NCBI GenBank assembly: GCA_016297325.1
Contig: JAEDGW010000070.1
Coordinates: 1-14,070 of the forward strand
Source of the DNA: Coprococcus sp.
Lineage (GTDB): Bacteria; Bacillota; Clostridia; Lachnospirales; Lachnospiraceae
Direction: 5' to 3'
Length of the DNA stretch: 14,070 nt
Part shown: positions 8,751 through 14,070 of the stretch, piece after piece
How the letters are laid out: the number at the start of each line of letters is the position of its first letter
Numbering within the stretch: the stretch's first letter is position 1
Program-made: the position numbers and the translations under genes
The notes under the pieces: model-generated
What the model saw: the letters and a program-made list of their open reading frames with translations, nothing else
Told to the model about the DNA's origin: nothing
Databases searched by the model: none

Positions 8751-9532
8751 TTCTTTTTTCCCAACCTGTTCTCATGAATACCTTTAAGTATCAATCTGAA
8801 TGCTGTAAACCACGATATATCATCATCAAACTGATTCCTTTTGCGGATACTGTAATACAATGCGTACAGCACCGCAGGCACATAGCCCATGATATATCTT
8901 GTCGTATTGCCTCTATTTACAAAAAATTCCCTGTTGTAGCCCTTAAACCATGTGGACTTCGTCTGTGCCACATCAGCGATCACAAACGGTACATAATATA
9001 TAGACAATCCTTTTTTTCTGCAATCCGTGAGGAACTTGAATTCCTCCTCCGCACCGTTTCCTGAACCGGCGCCCATTCTCTCATCAAAATATACATCACT
9101 GTTCACAAGGCTTTCCCTGCGAAATGATATCTGCCAGGATGCAACATGCATGAGATCGAAATACCCAAGTTTCCTTGGCATATCGCCCCATCTGGCACGC
9201 CTGTTTCCTATATCAAATATAATAACGTCAGCCTCCGGCATCTCCTTGTACGCCGTGAGGATTCCCTCTTCGTATCTGTCTGCAAATACTTCGTCGTCAT
9301 CACATAACAGGCATATATCCGCCGTGGACTTTCTGATTGCAAAATTTCTACTCTTGGTCAATCCCGTGTCGTTCACCGAAAAAATCCTGATATCATTGTC
9401 ACCATGTCGGAACTCTCTATAACCATCCTCACCACACTGGTTCACGACCAGCGTATCGGACTTTATGCCTGACCGCCCTATGATATCATCATCACGAAGA
9501 TTCATACACGAAAGCAGTATCTCTAATCTCAT
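8747..9532 (-). CDS. Family 2/A-type glycosyltransferase, first gene of the polysaccharide operon
   Basis: A 261-residue short glycosyltransferase beginning MRLEILLSCMN. SDTLVVNQC is at 25-33, GLTKSRNFAI (57-66) marks the acceptor loop, and CLLCDDDEVF (74-83) carries the metal-binding DDD. The middle has GAGSGNGAEEEFKF, typical of GT2 enzymes that place a catalytic Glu/Asp there. A GTG at 9541 would add three residues, but the ATG at 9532 has an AGGTG box 6 nt upstream and matches the N-terminus usual for this group. It is the first gene after the promoter and structured leader at 9574-9676, and ends by overlapping the next gene. Substrate is unknown; it may transfer an early sugar onto the lipid-linked primer. 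Confidence 0.87.
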   Translation of the reverse strand: MRLEILLSCMNLRDDDIIGRSGIKSDTLVVNQCGEDGYREFRHGDNDIRIFSVNDTGLTKSRNFAIRKSTADICLLCDDDEVFADRYEEGILTAYKEMPEADVIIFDIGNRRARWGDMPRKLGYFDLMHVASWQISFRRESLVNSDVYFDERMGAGSGNGAEEEFKFLTDCRKKGLSIYYVPFVIADVAQTKSTWFKGYNREFFVNRGNTTRYIMGYVPAVLYALYYSIRKRNQFDDDISWFTAFRLILKGIHENRLGKKK

Positions 9533-9573
9533 ATATAACACCTGCGTCTAAAATAACTGTTCTATTCATCCCC

Positions 9574-9635
9574 GCTGTCTGCCAGCCACCACAATACCCT
9601 AAAAAAGGGCATAGCTAACCAAGACCGCAGAAAGC
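9574..9635 (-). promoter_or_regulatory. Structured 5' leader RNA of the polysaccharide operon
   Basis: Read on the minus strand, GCUUUCUGC (9627-9635) pairs with GCAGACAGC (9574-9582): nine positions with one U-C mismatch. Inside, UUAGC (9614-9618) can pair with GCUGG (9582-9586, sharing one base with the outer stem) and AUGCCC (9607-9612) with GGGUAU (9594-9599), leaving a 7-base UUUUUUA loop. The element begins about 6 bases after the expected transcription start and ends 41 bases before the first start codon. Its position suits a processive-antitermination or attenuation leader, as known for many polysaccharide operons (JUMPstart/RfaH, LoaP, EAR), but no known consensus was identified. Confidence 0.55.
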
Positions 9636-9647
9636 GTAGTTTACTTA

Positions 9648-9676
9648 CTTATACAACGTCTCTTTTAAAAAGTCAA
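9648..9676 (-). promoter_or_regulatory. Sigma-A-type promoter of the polysaccharide operon
   Basis: On the minus strand, TTGACT (9671-9676) and TATAAG (9648-9653) are separated by exactly 17 bases that include an AT-rich TTTTAAAA. Transcription should begin near 9640, giving a leader of about 108 nt before the ATG at 9532. No better -35/-10 pair is seen in the 9533-9705 interval. Confidence 0.75.
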
Positions 9677-9678
9677 TA

Positions 9679-9698
9679 GTACAGTATACTATCTGTAC
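9679..9698. promoter_or_regulatory. Inverted repeat (operator candidate) upstream of the -35 box
   Basis: GTACAG-N8-CTGTAC is a perfect 6-bp inverted repeat whose centre includes TATACTAT. It starts 2 bases upstream of the -35 hexamer of the polysaccharide promoter, a position suited to an activator or a repressor that touches the promoter edge. The binding protein is unknown. Confidence 0.4.
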
Positions 9699-9705
9699 CA
9701 CTCGA

Positions 9706-9769
9706 AAAATAAAGCACTGACAATACCTTCATATGTGTATATACATAGTATTTGCCAGTGCTTTATTTT
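9706..9769. terminator. Hairpin terminator after galE, likely bidirectional
   Basis: Bases 9706-9719 and 9756-9769 form a 14-bp perfect stem (core AAAGCACTG/CAGTGCTTT). The interior can pair further (CAATAC with GTATTTG, one bulge). The minus-strand RNA leaves the stem in a U-rich stretch (UUUAUUUUU), 34 bases past the galE stop. The plus-strand RNA also ends in UUUAUUUUAUU, though no plus-strand gene approaches it. It insulates galE from the polysaccharide promoter that follows. Confidence 0.8.
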
Positions 9770-9802
9770 ATTATGTTATATGATTTTTGTAATTTTTAGT
9801 AA

Positions 9803-10819
9803 TTAATCATTGTATCCGTTTGGATTCATTGACTGCCACTTCCATGAGTCAGCACACATCTCCTCGATTCCGTACTGAGCCTCCCAGCCAAGTTCCTTCT
9901 TTGCAAGTGAAGCGTCTGAGTAGCATGTTGCAATATCGCCAGGACGTCTGTCCTTGATCACGTATGGGACATCATGTCCGCACGCCTTGCTGAAAGCCTT
10001 GATCACATCGAGAACGCTGTAGCCTTTTCCTGTTCCAAGGTTGTATATCTTAACTCCAGGATTCTCCTTGATCTTGTTGATAGCCTTTACATGGCCAACT
10101 GCAAGGTCTACTACGTGGATGTAATCTCTCACACCTGTTCCGTCCGGTGTGTCATAATCATTTCCAAATACTCCAACGCTCTGGAGCTTTCCGATTGCAA
10201 CCTGTGCAACATATGGAAGAAGGTTGTTAGGGATTCCCTTTGGATCCTCTCCGATAAGCCCGCTCTTGTGAGCTCCGATCGGATTGAAGTAACGGAGAAG
10301 GATTACGTTCCACTCTGGATCTGCTGTGTGGATATCTGTAAGGATCTGCTCGATCATCCACTTTGTCCAGCCGTATGGGTTTGTAGGTGTTCCCTTTGGG
10401 CACTCCTCTGTGATAGGGATAAATGCAGGATTGCCGTATACTGTTGCTGATGATGAGAAGATGATGTTCTTGCATCCGTTCTTTCTCATAACCTCACACA
10501 GATTGAGTGTTCCTGTGATGTTGTTCTGATAATACTCAAGTGGCTTTGCAACTGACTCGCCAACTGCCTTGAGTCCTGCAAAATGTATTACGCAGTCAGG
10601 CTTCTCATCTGCAAATATCTTGTCCATAGCTTCCTTGTCAAGGATATCTGCCTTGTAGAATGTGAGATCCTTTCCTGTGATCTCCTTTATTCTGTCTACT
10701 GCCTTCTCGCTGGCATTGTAAAGGTTGTCGAGAATGACTACCTCATAGCCTGCATTAAGCAGCTCAACACATGTATGACTTCCTATATAACCTGCTCCGC
10801 CTGTTACTAAAATCTTCAT
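9803..10819 (-). CDS. galE: UDP-glucose 4-epimerase
   Basis: Interconverts UDP-glucose and UDP-galactose with tightly bound NAD; completes the Leloir pathway and also makes the UDP-galactose used by Glf. At 338 residues it has the normal length. The Rossmann GGAGYIG is at 7-13, VILDNL at 28-33 binds the NAD ribose, FSSSATVYG is at 121-129 and the catalytic pair YxxxK is Tyr149/Lys153. RYFNPIGAH and the C-terminal DRRPGDIATCYSD segment are typical GalE. The start is the ATG at 10819, with AAAGGAGG 8 nt upstream; a GTG at 10888 in the same frame would add 23 residues translated from the leader and ribosome binding site, and is rejected. It has its own promoter and terminator, so it can be expressed apart from galK-galT. 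Confidence 0.96.
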   Translation of the reverse strand: MKILVTGGAGYIGSHTCVELLNAGYEVVILDNLYNASEKAVDRIKEITGKDLTFYKADILDKEAMDKIFADEKPDCVIHFAGLKAVGESVAKPLEYYQNNITGTLNLCEVMRKNGCKNIIFSSSATVYGNPAFIPITEECPKGTPTNPYGWTKWMIEQILTDIHTADPEWNVILLRYFNPIGAHKSGLIGEDPKGIPNNLLPYVAQVAIGKLQSVGVFGNDYDTPDGTGVRDYIHVVDLAVGHVKAINKIKENPGVKIYNLGTGKGYSVLDVIKAFSKACGHDVPYVIKDRRPGDIATCYSDASLAKKELGWEAQYGIEEMCADSWKWQSMNPNGYND

Positions 10820-11005
10820 AATGTTTTCCTCCTTTATGATACTGTGATCCATAACCATCTGCCGGACACCTGCGCCTTTTGGGGGCACCGTTCATGTCTT
10901 GTGCAAATGTCGATCACCAGTTTATGAACATTTTTTTGATTTTTAAGTATATCCCAGATCGTATACCGAATCTGAAATCTGTGCATTTTTTGCACGACAT
11001 TTTCT
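10820..11005 (-). promoter_or_regulatory. Long structured leader of galE
   Basis: This is most of the 304-base gap between galT and galE. On the minus-strand RNA, AAAUGUCG (10995-11002), right at the predicted 5' end, pairs with CGACAUUU (10905-10912). A small hairpin GUGCA-A5-UGCAC (10981-10995) and CAGAU/AUCUG-type pairing lie inside. A second long-range helix joins CUGGUGAUC (10912-10920) to GAUCACAG (10842-10849) with one bulged G, ending 6 bases before the Shine-Dalgarno box. That domain contains GUGCC-CCCAAAA-GGCGC. No known riboswitch was recognised. No convincing gene is present. Confidence 0.4.
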
Positions 11006-11010
11006 ACAAC

Positions 11011-11039
11011 ACTATACCACTACATCCTGTTATGCGCAA
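11011..11039 (-). promoter_or_regulatory. galE promoter
   Basis: Minus-strand TTGCGC (11034-11039) and TATAGT (11011-11016) are separated by 17 bases. The -10 box is preceded by TGG, an extended -10 element. Transcription should start near 11003-11005, giving a leader of about 185 nt. Confidence 0.7.
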
Positions 11040-11123
11040 TGAATTACAGCATTAATAAATATTAGTTATAGAATACGTCTGTCATAAATACTCATATATT
11101 ATTGCATTGTAGTGTACAATATA

Positions 11124-12632
11124 TTATTTTGCATTCACATAATCTACAAACCTAATGAATGCAGCCTTTCCAGCCTCATCTCTCTTATAGACGCCTGCAC
11201 ACTCAAGGATCTTGGCGAATACATCACCGATCTCGTCCTGAAGGATCTTGTGCACGTTGTCTGCATTTATGTCGTACTTACCGATGAAAGTCTGTACCCA
11301 GTCGTAATGCTTTGCGATATTCTCGTGGGCCTTGATGTCTCCACCTGCCACAAGAACCTCTGCAAGCTCCTCCATCTCGCCCTTGAGTCTTGCAGGAAGT
11401 ACCGCAAGTCCCATAACCTCGATAAGTCCGATGTTCTCCTTCTTGATGTTGTGGTACTGCTCCCATGGATGGTAAAGTCCAAGCGGATGCTCCTCTGTGG
11501 TGATGTTGTTACGAAGGACTAAGTCCATCTCGTACTTGCCATCTCTCATTCTCGCGATAGGAGTGATGGTGTTGTGTTTTTCGCCATCTGTCTCAGCGAA
11601 TATGTACGCATCCTCGTCTGTGTAACCTCTCCATGCTCCGAGGATCTTGTCTGCAAGATCTATGATCCTATCCGGGTTCTCTCCGTCAAGTCTGATAACT
11701 GACATAGGCCACTTCACGATTCCTGCCTCCACATCCTCATATCCTGCAAATGTAACCTTTGTCTCAACAGGTGCCTTTGTCATGGCGAATGTATAACGGC
11801 CACCCTGGAAGTGATCGTGTGTGAGGATCGAACCACCTACTATAGGAAGGTCTGCATTCGATCCCAGGAAGTAGTGAGGGAACTGTCCCACAAATGAGAA
11901 GAGCTTCTGGAATGTTGCCTTCTCTATCTTCATAGGGATGTGCTGTCCGTTGAACACGATACAGTGCTCATTGTAGTATACATATGGAGAATACTGGAAT
12001 CCCCACTTGCTGCCATTTACCTCTATAGGGATGATCCTGTGGTTCTCTCTTGCAGGATGGTTGATCCTTCCAGCATATCCCTCGTTCTCCATGCACAGCT
12101 GGCACTTTGGATATGAAGACTGTGACATGGTCTTGGCAAGAGCGATCATCTTCGGATCCTTCTCAGGCTTTGAGAGGTTGATGGTGATGTCGATATCACC
12201 ATACTCTGTAGGCTTTACCCACTTGATGTCCCTTGCAACTCTGTATGTTCTTATATAATCTGTAGCTCTACTGAGCTTATAGTAGAAGTCTGTAGCCTCC
12301 TCTGGGGACTTTGCATACTTCTCTCTGAATGTCTTGATGATCTGGCTTGGCTTTGGAACCAGTGCGTTCATGATCTTTGTGTCGAACAGATCTCTGAGGA
12401 CGACTGAATCCTCTGCGATAAGTCCGTTCTCGACTGCGTAATCCAGGATTCCCCCAAGGCACTCCTCAAGCTTCTCCGGTGTGTCTATAGCAGGCACCTC
12501 ACCAGGCTCCTCGTAGCTGTCCTTCTTCAGCATCTCAAGGATGGTGTTGGTCGTATATATTCTGTCCTCTTCCTCTATCAGCTCATTTGCAATTCCGTAC
12601 TCTACGAGCTGTTTGATATTTGTATCTATCAT
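11124..12632 (-). CDS. galT: UTP/UDP-glucose--hexose-1-phosphate uridylyltransferase, class II
   Basis: Transfers UMP from UDP-glucose to galactose-1-phosphate, the middle step of the Leloir pathway. At 502 residues it belongs to the long Gram-positive class (GalT2/COG4468), not the 350-residue E. coli class. Residues about 1-130 are helical; the catalytic core follows with CQLC (177-180), ENEGYAGRINHPARENHR (182-199), YYNEHCIVFN and the histidine motif LTHDHFQGG (270-278), then a C-terminal domain with DEDAYIFAETDG and HNTITPIARMRDG. The start is set at the ATG at 12632, with AAGGA 8 nt upstream; an ATG at 12653 would add seven residues but has a binding site only one base away. Same strand as galK, 217 bases after it. 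No clear terminator follows; only a short ATTGTA/TACAAT hairpin without a U-run is seen. Confidence 0.95.
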   Translation of the reverse strand: MIDTNIKQLVEYGIANELIEEEDRIYTTNTILEMLKKDSYEEPGEVPAIDTPEKLEECLGGILDYAVENGLIAEDSVVLRDLFDTKIMNALVPKPSQIIKTFREKYAKSPEEATDFYYKLSRATDYIRTYRVARDIKWVKPTEYGDIDITINLSKPEKDPKMIALAKTMSQSSYPKCQLCMENEGYAGRINHPARENHRIIPIEVNGSKWGFQYSPYVYYNEHCIVFNGQHIPMKIEKATFQKLFSFVGQFPHYFLGSNADLPIVGGSILTHDHFQGGRYTFAMTKAPVETKVTFAGYEDVEAGIVKWPMSVIRLDGENPDRIIDLADKILGAWRGYTDEDAYIFAETDGEKHNTITPIARMRDGKYEMDLVLRNNITTEEHPLGLYHPWEQYHNIKKENIGLIEVMGLAVLPARLKGEMEELAEVLVAGGDIKAHENIAKHYDWVQTFIGKYDINADNVHKILQDEIGDVFAKILECAGVYKRDEAGKAAFIRFVDYVNAK

Positions 12633-12672
12633 GTTGTATTCCTTCTTTCTCATTCCTATCTCTACATTTCAT

Positions 12673-12814
12673 TTCCCAAAACGAGGTGGGAACACCAGCC
12701 ATGCAAAATTTGTCTTGTCTGGTATCGCCCCCTCCCCTAGGGTCGGCGGCAGTTCGTCGGTGCCATGCAATATGCGTCTCCGACACATGGGCACCTCCTC
12801 GGCGAAGGCTGGTG
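12673..12814 (-). repeat. GC-rich, highly self-complementary intergenic element between galK and galT
   Basis: Outer inverted arms CACCAGCC (12693-12700) and GGCTGGTG (12807-12814) match perfectly over 8 bp. Nested inside, GGTGCCATG (12759-12767) pairs with CATGGGCACC (12786-12795) with one bulge. Adjacent TTCCCA/TGGGAA arms (12673-12678, 12687-12692) form a third hairpin. The 9-mer GCCATGCAA occurs twice (12698, 12762). Bases 12691-12815 are 60 percent GC (75 of 125), well above the flanking genes. It could be a folded mRNA spacer or a copy of a small dispersed repeat. No U-run follows, so it is not a standard terminator. Confidence 0.5.
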
Positions 12815-12820
12815 CTACAT

Positions 12821-12845
12821 CACAATTTCCCTTCGGAAAATTGTG
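12821..12845. repeat. Stem-loop just after galK
   Basis: An 11-bp stem with one G-U pair (on the minus-strand RNA, CACAATTTTCC against GGGAAATTGTG) and a GAA loop begins 4 bases after the galK stop codon. No U-run follows on the minus strand, so it more likely stabilises or processes the galK-galT message than terminates it. Confidence 0.5.
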
Positions 12846-12849
12846 ACAT

Positions 12850-14070
12850 CTACTCAACTACTTTAATTCCGCCGTAAGGTCTTACCTTGAGGACGTGGCA
12901 TGCACCCTCTCCGAAGATTGACTCGATGTTTTTCTTGTACTCAGCAACAGCCGCATTCTTGACAAATGCCTGGATTGTTCCGGCAAATCCGCCGCCGTGT
13001 ACTCTGCACACACCGTTCTCACCGATGAACTTCTCTGAGAAGCCAAGTGCTATTGATACGTTCTGTGTGAGTGGATCCTTTGCGCTGTATATATTCTGAA
13101 GAAGCTTGAATGATGAATCTCCGCTTCTCTTTATAACATCGAGGAAATGGTCAAATTCCTGATTCTCAAGTGCTGCAACACCCTCTGCAACTCTGTCCTG
13201 CTCTGTGTAGAAGTGGAGTGCGCGAAGGACTGCTCTGTCATTCACCTTGCCGCTTGCTCTCATCTCGCCAACCTTACTGATGAAGTCCTCCTCTGAAACT
13301 CTGCTGAGGAGTTCCTCTCCGAAGTAATTTGCTACCTGCTTCATCTCTACAGGGATCGCTGCATAGTCGTCTGTGAGATCTGCATGTGAACCCTTTGTGT
13401 CAACGATACACAGGCTGTACTGATGAGCCTCAAAGTCAACCGGAACCTGCTTGATGACAGGATTTGCCTTGTCAAAGAAATCGATATATATAAGTCCTCC
13501 GACTGCACATGCCATCTGATCCATAAGTCCGCATGGCTTGCCGAAGTATACGTTCTCTGCGTATTGTCCTATCTTTGCAACATCAACTGATGAAACCTTC
13601 ATGTCATTGTAGAGGCCTGAAAGGATAGTTCCTATAAGACTCTCAAATGCTGCTGATGATGACATTCCTGCTCCCATGAGCACATCGCTTGTAACAAATG
13701 CTGTGAAACCACCGATCTTGAATCCGTAATCCCTGATTCCTGCAACAACACCCTTGATAAGTGCTGTTGTTGTTCCTTCAAGTGCAGGGTCAAGCTCTAT
13801 ATCATTTACATTGATAACTTCCTTTGGCATATCGTCTGATACAAGCTCGATCACGCCATCCTCTCTAGGTGCAACTATTGCTATGGCATCAAGGTTGATC
13901 GAAGTTGCAAGGACATGTCCGTTCTGATGATCTGTGTGGTTGCCACACACCTCGCTTCTTCCAGGCGCACTGTAGATCGCAACCTCCTGATCTCCAAATA
14001 ACTCTTCAAACTTGTCAAGAGCCTTTACATATCTCTCCCTGTTGTATGGGATCATATCCTTGTCAAGATA
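12850..14070 (-). CDS. galK: Galactokinase, N-terminus outside the window
   Basis: Phosphorylates galactose at C1 with ATP, the first Leloir step. A GHMP kinase; 406 codons are visible. Counting from the Met at 14055, the substrate-binding segment SAPGRSEVCGNHTDHQNG is at 29-46, the ATP loop MGAGMSSSAAFE at 127-138, the catalytic Asp in GLMDQMACAVGG is Asp179, and the third motif HGGGFAGT is at 353-360. The common GEHTDY reads GNHTDH here, a variant I recall from clostridial galactokinases. The frame stays open upstream of the ATG at 14055 (Tyr-Leu-Asp-Lys-Asp) to the edge, and that ATG has only a one-base gap to AAGGA. Lachnospiraceae homologues carry a further 20-30 N-terminal residues, so the true start probably lies beyond the window. 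Confidence 0.93.
   Translation of the reverse strand, partial: YLDKDMIPYNRERYVKALDKFEELFGDQEVAIYSAPGRSEVCGNHTDHQNGHVLATSINLDAIAIVAPREDGVIELVSDDMPKEVINVNDIELDPALEGTTTALIKGVVAGIRDYGFKIGGFTAFVTSDVLMGAGMSSSAAFESLIGTILSGLYNDMKVSSVDVAKIGQYAENVYFGKPCGLMDQMACAVGGLIYIDFFDKANPVIKQVPVDFEAHQYSLCIVDTKGSHADLTDDYAAIPVEMKQVANYFGEELLSRVSEEDFISKVGEMRASGKVNDRAVLRALHFYTEQDRVAEGVAALENQEFDHFLDVIKRSGDSSFKLLQNIYSAKDPLTQNVSIALGFSEKFIGENGVCRVHGGGFAGTIQAFVKNAAVAEYKKNIESIFGEGACHVLKVRPYGGIKVVE

Noticed and set aside
10820..10888. Upstream GTG start extending galE by 23 residues
   Set aside because: The extension is translated from the leader and Shine-Dalgarno sequence; the ATG at 10819 has an ideal AAAGGAGG box and gives the standard GalE N-terminus.
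11100..11123. Possible galT terminator (ATTGTA/TACAAT hairpin)
   Set aside because: The stem is only 6 AT-rich base pairs and no U-run follows on the minus strand.
12583..12857. Small open frames of about 60-100 codons on both strands between galK and galT
   Set aside because: They arise because the GC-rich palindromic element lacks stops in several frames; the putative peptides are low in hydrophobic pattern, rich in Pro/Arg, and lack a dedicated ribosome binding site.
1..14070. CRISPR array, tRNA/rRNA genes, insertion sequences
   Set aside because: No regularly spaced repeats, no cloverleaf or rRNA-like stretch and no transposase-like frame were found on reading through either strand.

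Overview
The window looks like the chromosome of a Gram-positive anaerobe of the Clostridia, most likely family Lachnospiraceae (Coprococcus/Roseburia/Butyrivibrio type). This is inferred from strong AGGAGG-type ribosome binding sites, a clostridial class II GalT, a galactokinase with the variant GNHTDHQ motif, moderate GC content and U-tailed hairpin terminators. No database search was possible, so genus and species are not claimed. Every convincing gene lies on the minus strand; the text below follows the direction of transcription, from high to low coordinates.

12850-14070 to 9803 is a Leloir galactose module: galK (5' end outside the window), class II galT, and galE. galK and galT are separated by a 217-base, GC-rich, strongly self-complementary intergenic stretch. 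galE has its own promoter (TTGCGC-17-TATAGT), a structured leader of about 185 nt and its own hairpin terminator (9706-9769).

9532 to 330 is a seven-gene surface-polysaccharide operon. It starts at a good promoter (TTGACT-17-TATAAG, 9648-9676) with an inverted-repeat operator candidate just upstream of the -35 box, and a nested stem-loop leader (9574-9635). Gene order: two family 2 glycosyltransferases, an ABC-2 polysaccharide permease (Wzm type), its ATPase (Wzt type, without the carbohydrate-binding tail), a 610-residue GlfT2-like galactofuranosyltransferase, an 864-residue fusion of an F420-hydrogenase-beta-like iron-sulfur protein with a polysaccharide pyruvyltransferase, and UDP-galactopyranose mutase (glf). 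The genes are close, with one 4-base overlap, and end at a hairpin with a 19-bp outer stem and a U-tail (192-249).

The modules fit one pathway: GalK/GalT/GalE yield UDP-galactose, Glf converts it to UDP-galactofuranose, the GlfT2-like enzyme polymerises Galf, the fusion probably adds pyruvate ketals, and Wzm/Wzt export the chain. The gene set resembles the mycobacterial cell-wall galactan genes (GlfT2, Glf, Rv3781/Rv3783 transporter) and Klebsiella galactan-I clusters. No initiating phosphosugar transferase, ligase or acceptor-synthesis gene is visible here.

1-55 holds only the first 18 codons of another minus-strand gene that leaves the window.
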